Shown one piece after another: positions 20,020 to 28,803 of a stretch of 64,000 bases of DNA. How positions within the stretch are numbered: the first letter of the stretch is position 1; every line of letters starts with the position of its first letter. Both the position numbers and the translations under genes were made by a program. This DNA comes from CAWULT01 sp963923455 (GTDB lineage: Bacteria > Acidobacteriota > Vicinamibacteria > Vicinamibacterales > UBA2999): assembly GCA_963923455.1 (NCBI GenBank), contig CAWULT010000003.1, forward strand, positions 29,435-93,434, given 5' to 3'. The notes below the pieces were generated by a model, which searched no databases, was not told the origin of the DNA, and saw only the letters and a list, made by a program, of their open reading frames with translations.

Positions 20020-22596
20020 CTAGACGTCCAGGTTGCGGACGTCGAGGGCGTTGTCCTCGATGAACTTACGTCGGGGCTCGACCTGGTCGCCCATCAACGT
20101 GGTGAACATCTGGTCTGCCTCGGTGTGGTCCTCGGCCCGCACCTGCAGCAACGTCCGGTTCTCCGGATCCATTGTTGTGGTCCAGAGCGTGTCTGGGTTC
20201 ATCTCGCCGAGGCCCTTGTACCGGTTGGTCGCGACGCCCTTCTTGCCGGCCGCGACGAAGTAGTCGACGAACGCATCAACGCTGTCGAGCGTGACGTCCG
20301 CCTCGCGCCGGCCTCGGGCCCCCGCGGCCGCTGGTGGCGTGGACTCCGGTCCGGGCGCAGGTCCGTCGGCCGGCTGAACCTCGCCGTCGGCTTCCGCGCT
20401 CTCTTCCGGCTTCGACCCCTCAGTCTGCCTGACCACAACCGGAAACAGGATGTCCTGGATCTCTCGATGAGCCGCGAGCAGCGTCCGGTATTCCCCTGAC
20501 GTGATGAACTCGATGCCCACGTCATATCGACGTGCGTAGCCCTGCGACCGGTCCTCGACGGCCAGTTCGAACACGTTGTGCTCGTCGTCCCGTTTCACCG
20601 CGACCGTCCTGGTTGGGACGGTCATTCTCGCAGCGATGACATCGAGGCGCTCACGGGCCTCGAAGAACACCTTGTCGCGCGCGTCGGCCTGCAGGAGCGC
20701 CGACACGATTTCGGGGTGACTGCCTCGCCTCGTCACCTGCTGCAGCAGCTTCCGGAACGCCATCATCCGCTGCAGGACCCGCTCGAGTTCAGCCCCCGTG
20801 ATTTCGCGGCCATCGGCCGTCGTCGCGACACGCGATTCGGCTGCGCGGCGAATGAGGAACGACTCCAGTTCCTGCTCGTTCTTGATGTAGTACTCGCTGC
20901 GGCCGCGCTTCGCCCGGAACAGTGGAGGCTGCGCGATGTAGATGTGGCCGCGGTCGATCAGTGCGCCCATCTGGCGGTAGAAGAACGTCAGCAACAGCGT
21001 TCGGATGTGCGACCCGTCCACGTCCGCGTCCGTCATGATGATCACGCGGTGATAGCGCAGCTTCTCCGGGTCGAAGTCCTCGGCGCCGATGCCGCAGCCG
21101 AGCGCGGCGATCATGGTCTTGATCTCGTCGCTACCCAGCATCTTGTCGAAGCGGGCCTTTTCGACGTTCAGGATCTTGCCCTTGATCGGCAGAATCGCCT
21201 GGAATCGGCGATCTCGGCCCTGCTTCGCTGAGCCACCGGCTGAATCGCCCTCGACGATGTACAGCTCGCTGAGGGCCGGATCGCGCTCCTGACAGTCGGC
21301 GAGTTTACCGGGGAGGCTGCTTCCATCGAGGGCGCCCTTCCGGCGGACCAGGTCGCGCGCCTTGCGCGCGGCCTCGCGCGCCCTCGCAGCGTCCACCGCC
21401 TTGCCGATGATCCGCTTCGCGACGTTGGGGTTCTCCTCGAGGAACTGTCCGAGCTTGTCGTTGACGATCGCCTCGACGATCCCCTTCACCTCGGTGTTGC
21501 CAAGCTTCGTCTTCGTCTGTCCCTCGAACTGCGGGCGCGGAATCTTGACGCTGACGACGGCGGTCAGGCCCTCGCGAATATCGTCGCCACTGATGCTCGC
21601 ATCCTTCAGGTCCTTGACCAGGTTGTTCTTGGTCGCGTAGCTGTTGATGCTGCGCGTCAGCGCGGCGCGGAAGCCCGAGAGGTGCGTGCCACCCTCATGG
21701 GTGTTGATGTTGTTCGCGAACGTGAAGACCAGCTCGGTGTAGCCATCGTTCCACTGGAGCGCGATCTCCGCGTCGATGCCGTCCTTGTCGCCCTTCATGA
21801 AGATCGGCGTGTCGTTGACGGCAACCTTGTTCTTGTTCAAGTGCTGGACGAACGAGACGATCCCGCCGTCGTACTGAAAGCGGTGGCTCTTGCCGTCTCG
21901 CTCGTCGTCGATCGTGATTTGAATGCCACCATTCAGGAACGCGAGTTCCCGCAGGCGCTGGGCCAACGTGTCGAAACTGTATTCCGTCGTTTCGAAGATC
22001 TGGGCGTCGGGTTTGAAGGTGACCTTCGTTCCACGTCGCTGGGTCGTGCCTGTTGGCTCCAGATCACCGGTCGGCGTGCCACGTTCGTAACTCTGCTGGT
22101 AGACCTGTCCGTTGCGCCAGATTTCGAGATCGAGCCGCTCCGACAGGGCATTCACCACGGAAACGCCGACTCCGTGCAGACCGCCAGAGACCTTGTAACT
22201 GTCGTTGTCGAACTTTCCACCAGCGTGCAAGACGGTCAGCACGACCTCTGCCGCCGACTTGCCGCTCGCGTGGCGATCGACTGGAATCCCACGCCCGTTG
22301 TCGACGACCGTGATCGAGTTGTCGACGTGAATGGTGACCCCGACCTGATCGCAGTGACCGGCAAGTGCCTCGTCGATCGAGTTGTCGACGATCTCGTATA
22401 CCAGGTGGTGCAGCCCCTGCGCGCCGGTCGACCCGATGTACATGGCCGGTCGCTTGCGCACAGCCTCGAGCCCCTCGAGGACCTTGATCTTGTCGGCACC
22501 GTAGTCGTCGGCTGCCGTCGCGGTGGGTGTTTCCGGGGCGTTCGCGGGAAGCTGAGCGTCGGTCGGGCTCGTATCCGGCTGTTCCGTGTGTTCCAC
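20020..22596 (-). CDS. gyrB: DNA gyrase subunit B
   Basis: An 858-residue ATPase subunit of gyrase. GHKL ATPase motifs are seen (EIVDNSIDEALAGHCD, DNGRGIPVD, GGLHGVGVSVVNALS), then the transducer and the TOPRIM domain (YIVEGDSAGGSAKQGRDRRFQAILP). The C-terminus shows the usual RYKGLGEMNPDTLW and ends in ALDVRNLDV. Start is GTG 22596. Two lineage-specific disordered stretches stand out: about 30 Thr/Pro/Ala-rich residues at the N-terminus and an acidic Pro/Ala-rich insert in the tail region, just before READVTLDSVD. It lies between dnaN and gyrA in a leftward origin-proximal cluster; recF is not present between dnaN and gyrB. Confidence 0.98.
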   Translation of the reverse strand: MEHTEQPDTSPTDAQLPANAPETPTATAADDYGADKIKVLEGLEAVRKRPAMYIGSTGAQGLHHLVYEIVDNSIDEALAGHCDQVGVTIHVDNSITVVDNGRGIPVDRHASGKSAAEVVLTVLHAGGKFDNDSYKVSGGLHGVGVSVVNALSERLDLEIWRNGQVYQQSYERGTPTGDLEPTGTTQRRGTKVTFKPDAQIFETTEYSFDTLAQRLRELAFLNGGIQITIDDERDGKSHRFQYDGGIVSFVQHLNKNKVAVNDTPIFMKGDKDGIDAEIALQWNDGYTELVFTFANNINTHEGGTHLSGFRAALTRSINSYATKNNLVKDLKDASISGDDIREGLTAVVSVKIPRPQFEGQTKTKLGNTEVKGIVEAIVNDKLGQFLEENPNVAKRIIGKAVDAARAREAARKARDLVRRKGALDGSSLPGKLADCQERDPALSELYIVEGDSAGGSAKQGRDRRFQAILPIKGKILNVEKARFDKMLGSDEIKTMIAALGCGIGAEDFDPEKLRYHRVIIMTDADVDGSHIRTLLLTFFYRQMGALIDRGHIYIAQPPLFRAKRGRSEYYIKNEQELESFLIRRAAESRVATTADGREITGAELERVLQRMMAFRKLLQQVTRRGSHPEIVSALLQADARDKVFFEARERLDVIAARMTVPTRTVAVKRDDEHNVFELAVEDRSQGYARRYDVGIEFITSGEYRTLLAAHREIQDILFPVVVRQTEGSKPEESAEADGEVQPADGPAPGPESTPPAAAGARGRREADVTLDSVDAFVDYFVAAGKKGVATNRYKGLGEMNPDTLWTTTMDPENRTLLQVRAEDHTEADQMFTTLMGDQVEPRRKFIEDNALDVRNLDV

Positions 22597-22607
22597 GCGT
22601 CTACCTG

Positions 22608-23711
22608 TCAGATTCTCATCGGCATGATGACGTACGTGTAGTCGTACGCGTCTGTGCCGACGGGTTTCATGACGGCCTGACTCACGTCGTCCTTCAACGA
22701 GAGCGAGACGATGTCTGTTTCGACGACGTTCAGGAAGTCGAGCACGTACTGCGCATTGAACGAGATCGTCATGGCCGTGTCGTTGTATTCGACCGGGAGG
22801 ACTTCACGCGCCTCGCCGAACTCCGAACTACTCGAGGTCACCTCGACCTTGTCCTTGCCGATCTCGAACTTGACCGCCCGGGATCGCTCGTTCGACAGGA
22901 GAGCGACTCGCTTGACTGCGCTGGTCAACCGTTCACGGTCGAACTCGATCACCTTGTCGTTCCCTTTCGGGATGACGCGCTCGTACGCGGGGAACTGGCC
23001 GTCGATCATCCGGGAGATGAGCACGCGGCCACCCACTGTGAAGAACAGGTGGTTCTCACCACGCTCGAACGAAATGTCGCCATCGCCCTCGGACAACAGC
23101 TTGCCCAGTTCCAGCAGTGTCTTCCGGGGCAGAATGACGCCGGCCTCGGCGGAAACGGCTACGTCGTGCTTCACCTCGACCAGCGCCAGGCGGTGGCCGT
23201 CGGTCGCCACGAGCGTCAGGCTGTCCGGTTTCAGCACGAACTTGGCGCCGTTCAGAAAATACCTGGTGTCCTCGCCTGTGATCGCGAACTGCGTCTTCGA
23301 CACCATCTCGCGGAGAGCCGCCCTTGGCAGGGACACCGCCACGGAAGTCGTCCCCTCCGGCAGCGCCGGGAAGTCATCCTTGGGCAGCGTCTGCATGCGC
23401 GACTCGAAGCGATCGGCGGCTACCTTCACGCCGTTTCGGTCTTCCTCGATTCGCACGTCCGTCTCCGGCAGCGCCTTCACGATCTCATAGAGCTTCTTCG
23501 CTGGGAGCGTCAGCGCGCCAGCCTTGGCAACCGACGCACCGCAGGTGCTTCTAAGAGCCACTTCCAGATCGGTCGCGAGCATCCGGACCTGATCGCCTTT
23601 TGCTTCCACCAGCACATTCGCCAGGATTGGAATCGTGTTCTTGCGTTCGACGATGCCCTGGAATAACTGAAGTTCCCGCAGAAGGTCGTTCTTCCGGACA
23701 ACGAGTTCCAT
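22608..23711 (-). CDS. dnaN: DNA polymerase III sliding clamp (beta subunit)
   Basis: A 367-residue ring-forming clamp that tethers DNA polymerase III and repair proteins to DNA. The start is taken at ATG 23711 (MELVVRKNDLLREL), matching the family N-terminus; a longer frame begins at 23810 but its extra residues are not clamp-like. Three clamp domains are apparent, with NTIPILANV near the start and the usual C-terminal YVIMPMRI. It lies downstream of dnaA across an origin-like gap and 11 bases upstream of gyrB. Confidence 0.97.
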   Translation of the reverse strand: MELVVRKNDLLRELQLFQGIVERKNTIPILANVLVEAKGDQVRMLATDLEVALRSTCGASVAKAGALTLPAKKLYEIVKALPETDVRIEEDRNGVKVAADRFESRMQTLPKDDFPALPEGTTSVAVSLPRAALREMVSKTQFAITGEDTRYFLNGAKFVLKPDSLTLVATDGHRLALVEVKHDVAVSAEAGVILPRKTLLELGKLLSEGDGDISFERGENHLFFTVGGRVLISRMIDGQFPAYERVIPKGNDKVIEFDRERLTSAVKRVALLSNERSRAVKFEIGKDKVEVTSSSSEFGEAREVLPVEYNDTAMTISFNAQYVLDFLNVVETDIVSLSLKDDVSQAVMKPVGTDAYDYTYVIMPMRI

Positions 23712-23807
23712 AGGCGTGTAATGACCTCGGGACGGAGGAGCGCAGTCCATGCAGACCGGAACCGGTGGGGTCAGGCCTGGGATTACTTCGAATGTGTAGA
23801 GAAAGGC

Positions 23808-24002
23808 CAAGAAATTATACAGAAAAACAAGGCGTGTGCAAAACTCGGATGGTAATCGTTACTGATTGCAAATAAAAGACTTCGACCTCCTCGTCGCGTG
23901 TGCGTGGTACGGCGGCTTCCTGATGGTGATCGGGGTAGTCGAACCGGCCGTCCCGGCATCCACAGACGGTCCACAGGCTCCCGTGTGGAATGGTGTGGAA
24001 AT
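23808..24002. other. dnaA-dnaN gap with DnaA-box cluster (candidate oriC part)
   Basis: The gap between dnaA and dnaN (23712-24001) holds an AT-rich stretch near 23808-23880 that could act as an unwinding element. A variant box TGTGCAAAA lies at 23835-23843. Four motifs ending in CCACA follow within 47 bases of the dnaA end: GCATCCACA (23956), CGGTCCACA (23967) and, on the minus strand, CATTCCACA (23984-23992) and ATTTCCACA (23994-24002). The consensus is TTATCCACA. Location next to dnaA and dnaN is a classic origin site. Confidence 0.6.
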
Positions 24003-25327
24003 CATCGAATCGACTGGAGAAAGCCCGTAATGAGGTTGTTGAATTCCTCGCTCGACTTGCGAAGGCTGTCGACCTTCCTGATCGAGTGAATCACCGTCGA
24101 GTGGTGCTTCCCACCAAAGCTGCGGCCGATCTCCGGCAGGGACGCGTGGGTGAGCGACTTGCAGAGGTACATCGCTATTTGGCGTGGCATGGCAACCGAC
24201 TTGGAGTTGTTGCGCGATTTCAAGTCGCTGCTCTTCAGTTGGTAGTAGTCGGCCACGTAGCGTTGGATGGACTCGATCGTGATCGCTCGATCGTCCTGGT
24301 CGATGACGTTCCTGAGGACTTCCTGGGTCAGGTCGAGCGAGATCTCCCGGCCAGTGAGGGATGCATACGCGATCAGCCGGATGAGAGACCCCTCCAACTC
24401 GCGGATGTTCGACTTGATTCGCGAGGCGATGTACATGGCGACGTTGTCCTCGAGTGGCACGGCCTCCGCTTCGGCCTTTCGTTTGAGGATTGCGACGCGG
24501 GTCTCGAGGTCTGGCGGTTGGATATCGGCGATGAGCCCCCACTCGAATCTGGACCGCAGGCGTTCTTCGAGCGCCGGAATCTCGTGGGGTGGCCGATCGC
24601 TGCTGAGAACGATCTGCTTCTGGGCGTCGTAGAGCGCGTTGAACGTGTGGAAGAACTCCGTCTGCGTGCCTTCCTTGCCGGCGACGAACTGGATGTCGTC
24701 GACGAGGAGGATGTCGACGCTGCGGTAACGCTCGCGGAAATCGAGAATCCGCTCGTAGCGCAATGCGTTGATCATCTCGTTCATGAAACGCTCGGACGAG
24801 ATGTAGGTCAGCGTCAGCGAGGGATCGTGCTGGAGAACGTACTGGCCGACGGCGTGCATCAGGTGCGTCTTACCCAAGCCAACGCCGCCGTGGATGAAGA
24901 GCGGGTTGTAGGACCGGGACGGGGCTTCGGCCACGGCCCGGCATGCGGCGTGGGCGAACTGGTTCGAGGGCCCGACGATGAATGTGTCGAACGTATAACG
25001 GTCATTCAGGCCGACGGCCCGCCCGGATGGGCCTGCCAGGGGCTGAACTGTGTGATTGCCGGAGCTGGCCGCAGGTGGTGCCTCGGTGACGAACACGAGC
25101 TGAACGTTTGGGCGCCTGATATCGGCCAGGGCTTCACTCAGCACTACCGAATAGTGCTTTGTGAGCCAGTCTCGAAAGAGCTGGTTTGGTACGCGGACGG
25201 TGATCGAATCACCGGAGTCCGAAATGAAGGTGGTGGGCCGGAACCATGTGGAAAAACTGTGAGGATTGACCTTGGTCTCAATCCGACCAAGGATCTGGTT
25301 CCATACACTCTCGTCCATGCTCGGCAT
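24002..25327 (-). CDS. dnaA: Chromosomal replication initiator protein DnaA
   Basis: A 441-residue AAA+ initiator that binds DnaA boxes and melts the origin. Domain I (oligomerisation and helicase loading) spans roughly residues 1-85 (SVWNQILGRIETKVNPHSFSTW). A short linker follows. The AAA+ domain carries Walker A GGVGLGKTH and Walker B ILLVDDIQF. The C-terminal DNA-binding domain ends in the DnaA signature with SLPEIGRSFGGKHHSTVIH. DnaA-box-like motifs lie on both flanks, consistent with an origin and with autoregulation. Confidence 0.98.
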   Translation of the reverse strand: MPSMDESVWNQILGRIETKVNPHSFSTWFRPTTFISDSGDSITVRVPNQLFRDWLTKHYSVVLSEALADIRRPNVQLVFVTEAPPAASSGNHTVQPLAGPSGRAVGLNDRYTFDTFIVGPSNQFAHAACRAVAEAPSRSYNPLFIHGGVGLGKTHLMHAVGQYVLQHDPSLTLTYISSERFMNEMINALRYERILDFRERYRSVDILLVDDIQFVAGKEGTQTEFFHTFNALYDAQKQIVLSSDRPPHEIPALEERLRSRFEWGLIADIQPPDLETRVAILKRKAEAEAVPLEDNVAMYIASRIKSNIRELEGSLIRLIAYASLTGREISLDLTQEVLRNVIDQDDRAITIESIQRYVADYYQLKSSDLKSRNNSKSVAMPRQIAMYLCKSLTHASLPEIGRSFGGKHHSTVIHSIRKVDSLRKSSEEFNNLITGFLQSIR

Positions 25328-25431
25328 ACGACGAAACTACTAGTAAATCCAATAACTTTCGCTTAAAAGGCGAATAGATGGAGAGCCGGATTGCTGTGAC
25401 AAGCCGTACTGTCGTCCGACCGGAGCGATGC

Positions 25432-25510
25432 TGTGCAAAACCGGGCAACGTCGGGCGGTGACGAGTCGATCTTCTAGCTTTTCAACAGTGTTTTCCACAG
25501 TTGTGGAAAT
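25432..25510. other. dnaA-rpmH gap with DnaA boxes (candidate oriC part / dnaA regulatory region)
   Basis: The 439-base divergent gap between dnaA and rpmH (25328-25766) has three box-like motifs packed in 32 bases: TTTTCAACA (25479-25487), TTTTCCACA (25491-25499, one mismatch to consensus) and the minus-strand ATTTCCACA (25502-25510). TGTGCAAAA at 25432-25440 repeats a motif also found in the dnaA-dnaN gap. The segment at 25328-25375 is AT-rich. Transcription diverges here, so this may be the true strand-switch point of replication. The rest of the gap carries the rpmH promoter. Confidence 0.55.
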
Positions 25511-25646
25511 CTTGGGGAAGAAACCGAACGGGAACCGCCCTCGAGCCGTTTCCCAGCAGGTGCAAGACGCCGACTGTAACACAGCGGAGCTGACCAACGA
25601 AGGAACCAACCGACGCTGGCGACCAAATAGTCAAAGGCGTGGTTCG

Positions 25647-25676
25647 TTGACAGCCCAGGATGACAGGGCATATTAT
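25647..25676 (+). promoter_or_regulatory. Sigma-70 promoter of the rpmH operon
   Basis: A perfect -35 TTGACA (25647-25652), an 18-base spacer and -10 TATTAT (25671-25676) lie about 90 bases before rpmH. This is the best conventional promoter I find in the window. Confidence 0.7.
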
Positions 25677-25766
25677 TGCGGTTTCGCCTGACAGCAGGGG
25701 CGTCGAACTGGAGACGTCGCGGAGTCAACCCGCGCTCCCAGTCAGATTAGAGGTTTCGAGACCGAC

Positions 25767-25919
25767 ATGAAGGGTAAACGCACATATCAGCCCAACACCC
25801 GTCGCCGCAAGAAGGCGCATGGTTTCCGCGTTCGGATGGCGACGAAGAACGGCCGGATCGTCCTGAAGCGCCGCCGCGCCAAGGGGCGGAAGCGGTTGAC
25901 GGTCGCAGACGAGCGCTGA
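25767..25919 (+). CDS. rpmH: Ribosomal protein L34
   Basis: A 50-residue, highly basic 50S subunit protein. It starts MKGKRTYQPNTRRRKKAHGF and continues with RVRMATKNGRIVLKRRRAKG, the conserved L34 pattern. It is the first gene of the rightward rpmH-rnpA-yidD-yidC cluster common next to bacterial origins, with a strong promoter upstream. Confidence 0.98.
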   Translation: MKGKRTYQPNTRRRKKAHGFRVRMATKNGRIVLKRRRAKGRKRLTVADER

Positions 25920-25963
25920 AGTCCGGCGAACGTCGGCTGCGCTGACGTCCGCAGGTCGAGCAC

Positions 25964-26362
25964 ATGAGGCGGTTCGGCCTCGAACGGTCATCGCGGGTGC
26001 GCAGGCGCCCCGACTTCGAGCGGGCCTACGATACCGGTATCCGCGTCCACGGGCAGTTCATGACCGTGTTCTTCGTATCGAATGGCCTGGAGCGCTCCCG
26101 GTTCGGTGTCGCGGCAACGCGAAAGATCGGACCCGCTGTCGACCGGAACCGGGCCAAGCGCCTGGCCCGCGAGCTGTTTCGCCAGCACAGGGTCTCCTCC
26201 GGCCTGGATGTTGTAGTCGTTCCGCGGCGGGATATGCTCGATGCTCCGTTCACTCGACTTGAAGCGGACTTCCTGGCGATCGTCGATCGTCGAAACAGTG
26301 GCCGCAGCGGGGACCGTCCCTCCGCCCGGCGCGGTCGCGACCGGAATCCTCGTCGCCATTAG
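25964..26362 (+). CDS. rnpA: Ribonuclease P protein component
   Basis: A 132-residue basic protein that assists the RNase P RNA in maturing tRNA 5' ends. The N-terminal SSRVRRRPDFERAY and the central RNR motif region DRNRAKRLARELFRQ are typical. The C-terminus is extended by an Arg-rich tail (GRSGDRPSARRGRDRNPRRH) that overlaps the start of the yidD frame. Position between rpmH and yidD/yidC supports the call. Confidence 0.95.
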   Translation: MRRFGLERSSRVRRRPDFERAYDTGIRVHGQFMTVFFVSNGLERSRFGVAATRKIGPAVDRNRAKRLARELFRQHRVSSGLDVVVVPRRDMLDAPFTRLEADFLAIVDRRNSGRSGDRPSARRGRDRNPRRH

Positions 26363-26549
26363 AATCTACAAGGTAACGCTGTCACCCCTCTTCGCCGGCG
26401 CCTGCCGCTTCACGCCCTCTTGTGCCGACTACATGGCCGAGGCCGTTCGCGTGCACGGTGCCTTGAAGGGGGTAAGGCTTGGCCTTTCCAGGCTTTCGAA
26501 GTGTCGCCCGCTCGGCGGGCATGGCTTCGATCCCGTCCCCCGCCAGTAG
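26241..26549 (+). CDS. yidD: Membrane protein insertion efficiency factor YidD
   Basis: A small membrane-associated protein of the YidD family, thought to help YidC-dependent membrane insertion. The diagnostic cysteine-rich core is seen: YKVTLSPLFAGACRFTPSCADYMAEAV, followed by LGLSRLSKCRPLGGHGFDPVP. With ATG 26241 it is 102 residues and overlaps rnpA by 122 bases. A GTG at 26298 would give 83 residues, closer to the family norm, and a smaller overlap; I cannot decide. It lies 6 bases upstream of yidC. Confidence 0.85.
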   Translation: MLRSLDLKRTSWRSSIVETVAAAGTVPPPGAVATGILVAIRIYKVTLSPLFAGACRFTPSCADYMAEAVRVHGALKGVRLGLSRLSKCRPLGGHGFDPVPRQ

Positions 26550-26555
26550 GCACCG

Positions 26556-28289
26556 ATGGAACGCAGGGTCTTCGTCGCAATTCTTCTGTCCTTCTCCGTT
26601 CTTTACGCCTATCAGACGTTCTTCGCTCCTCAGACTCCGCCCGTGAAGCCTGGTGAGTCGGCGGCAGTCACTGGGCGACCAGCACAGCCGAGTGCGACGA
26701 CGTCCTCGGTGCCGGCCGCCGTTCCAGTGGCGGGCTCGAGTGAGGCTGCGGCGGTTGTCGCAGAGGAGCAGGAGCGCCGCGTCACGGTCGAGACCAGAAC
26801 GGTCATCGCTGAGTTCAGTAACAGGGGGGCACGGCTGATTCACTGGCGGCTCAAGGACTACCGTGACCCGCAGGGCGACCCCGTAGACCTGGTGCCGACG
26901 GACCTGCCGCCAGGCCAGGACAGCCCCTTTGTCCTTCGCGTGCAGGATCAACAGGCCAGCAGGCAGTTGGCAGGCGCGCTCTTTCGTGTCACGGGCGCGA
27001 ACTCGGGTCGCGCCGACGTGTCCCGGGAGCCCGGCGTCGTCACGTTCGACTACGAGGACGCCTCAGGTTTAAAGGCGACGAAGCAATTCCGCTTCGAACC
27101 GGACGGTTACGTGGTCGGGTTCTCGGCTCGCGTCGAACGAGCCGGACAGCCACTGGCGCCGACCGTCGTGTGGGGGCCCGGTCTTGGTGATAGAGGCGCG
27201 GCCGCAGGTGGTGGCAGCTTCTTCACGGGCAACGCAACCCAGTCCCCGGAGGCCATCTACCATCGTGATGGCAAGGTTGAACGAATCGCACAGAACAAGG
27301 TCAGCCCACAGACACCGTACGACGGGGAGTTTCGATTCGCCGGAATCGACGACCACTACTTCGTGGCCGTGGCGATCAACCCTGGCCGCGTGCGCCTCGA
27401 ATACCAGCCGGTGACCGTTCCCTCGGCCGACGGCAACGAGCGGCGTTTCGTGTCGCACGCCATGGCCTTTCAGTCAGCGCCGAACGGTCTCAGGTTCTTC
27501 GTGGGACCGAAGCAGTTCGACCTGCTGCGGGCGGCCGACGCCGAACTCGTGCGGGTAATCAACTTCGGGTTCTTCGCGTGGCTGGTGGTGCCGCTCCTGA
27601 GCACCCTGAAGTGGCTCTATGGGTTTACGGGCAACTACGGCTGGTCGATCATCCTGCTGACCATCATCATCAACCTCGTGATGTTCCCGCTGCGTCACAA
27701 GAGCGCCGTAGCGATGCGCAAGATGCAGGCCCTTCAGCCGCAGATGAAGGCCATTCAGGAGAAGTACGCCCACCTGAAGATGACCGATCCGGACCGCCAG
27801 AAGATGAACACGGAAGTCACGGCGCTCTATCGGGAGCGAGGGGTGAATCCGGCGAGCGGCTGCGTACCGATGCTGTTGACGTTGCCTGTGCTGCTCGCGT
27901 TCTATGCCTTGCTGTCGCAGGCGATCGAACTGCGTGGGGCACCGTTCACCCTCTGGATCCGTGACCTCTCTGGTGCGGATCCGTACTACGTCATTCCCGC
28001 ACTGATGGGCGTGACCATGTTGTGGCAGCAGAAGGTGACGCCGGCGGCGATGGACCCGGCCCAGCAGAAGGTGATGATGATCATGCCGATCATGTTCACC
28101 GCCATGATGATCTTCTCGCCAAGCGGCGTCGTGCTGTACTGGTTCGTCAGCAATCTGTGGGCGATCGGGCAGCAGTACTTCACCAACTGGATGATCGGCC
28201 CGCCGACGCCGGTGGCCCCGCCCGCGACGCGACGCGTCAAACCCGTCGGCAGCGGGCGGAGCACTGGGGCACAGAAGGGCCAGCAGTAA
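26556..28289 (+). CDS. yidC: Membrane protein insertase YidC
   Basis: A 577-residue inner-membrane insertase acting alone or with SecYEG. The N-terminal helix (VAILLSFSVLYAYQTFF) and a large periplasmic beta-supersandwich domain (about residues 70-325) mark the Gram-negative type. The conserved insertase core follows, with YGWSIILLTIIINLVMFPL, a coiled cytoplasmic loop (residues about 390-430) and PVLLAFYALLSQAIELRGA, then two late helices and a basic tail. It sits in the origin-proximal cluster after yidD. Confidence 0.97.
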   Translation: MERRVFVAILLSFSVLYAYQTFFAPQTPPVKPGESAAVTGRPAQPSATTSSVPAAVPVAGSSEAAAVVAEEQERRVTVETRTVIAEFSNRGARLIHWRLKDYRDPQGDPVDLVPTDLPPGQDSPFVLRVQDQQASRQLAGALFRVTGANSGRADVSREPGVVTFDYEDASGLKATKQFRFEPDGYVVGFSARVERAGQPLAPTVVWGPGLGDRGAAAGGGSFFTGNATQSPEAIYHRDGKVERIAQNKVSPQTPYDGEFRFAGIDDHYFVAVAINPGRVRLEYQPVTVPSADGNERRFVSHAMAFQSAPNGLRFFVGPKQFDLLRAADAELVRVINFGFFAWLVVPLLSTLKWLYGFTGNYGWSIILLTIIINLVMFPLRHKSAVAMRKMQALQPQMKAIQEKYAHLKMTDPDRQKMNTEVTALYRERGVNPASGCVPMLLTLPVLLAFYALLSQAIELRGAPFTLWIRDLSGADPYYVIPALMGVTMLWQQKVTPAAMDPAQQKVMMIMPIMFTAMMIFSPSGVVLYWFVSNLWAIGQQYFTNWMIGPPTPVAPPATRRVKPVGSGRSTGAQKGQQ

Positions 28290-28332
28290 CGGCGGGTCTT
28301 CAGGAAACCCTGTAACGACGAGAGCGACTCAC

Positions 28333-28785
28333 GTGGGCGACACCTTACCAAATCAGATGGCCGCGTTCGTGCAAGACGTAGTGAACGCCATGGGCGTGAA
28401 CCTCACGGTCCGAATCGAACACACGCCCGAAGCCACCCGCATCAATCTGGACGGCGATGACGGCGGCGTCCTGGTGCGGCGGGATGCCGAAGGGCTGCAG
28501 GCGTTGCAGCACCTGGTGGCAACTGCGTTCCGGCGCCAGTTGGGCGATGACACCCGCATCGTCGTGGACTGCAACGGGTTCAGGAGGGACAAGGACGCCG
28601 AGTTGAGGCAGATGGCCCGCTTCCTGGCCGAGAAGGCTCGAACGACGAACCAGCCGCAGGAGATGGGGCCACTGAACCCGTACGAGCGCCGCATCGTGCA
28701 CATGGCCATCGCGGAAGATCAGCGCGCGACATCCGAGAGCATCGGCGACGCCTTCCTGAAGACGGTCATCATCGCAGCCAAGTGA
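28333..28785 (+). CDS. khpB: KH/R3H RNA-binding protein, KhpB/Jag-like
   Basis: A 150-residue RNA-binding protein starting with GTG 28333. A KH-like domain (LVRRDAEGLQALQHLVATAFRR) is followed by an R3H domain ending in LNPYERRIVHMAIAEDQRATSES. The N-terminal Jag domain found in Firmicutes homologues is missing. KhpB (also called Jag or EloR) binds many small RNAs and mRNAs and influences cell elongation in other bacteria. The location between yidC and mnmE is conserved. Confidence 0.9.
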   Translation: MGDTLPNQMAAFVQDVVNAMGVNLTVRIEHTPEATRINLDGDDGGVLVRRDAEGLQALQHLVATAFRRQLGDDTRIVVDCNGFRRDKDAELRQMARFLAEKARTTNQPQEMGPLNPYERRIVHMAIAEDQRATSESIGDAFLKTVIIAAK

Positions 28786-28803
28786 GGCCCCGGAGGCGCT
28801 GAC

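Noticed and set aside
22575..22600. parS-like TGTTCCACGCGTCTAC near the gyrB start
   Set aside because: Only the left half matches the parS palindrome.
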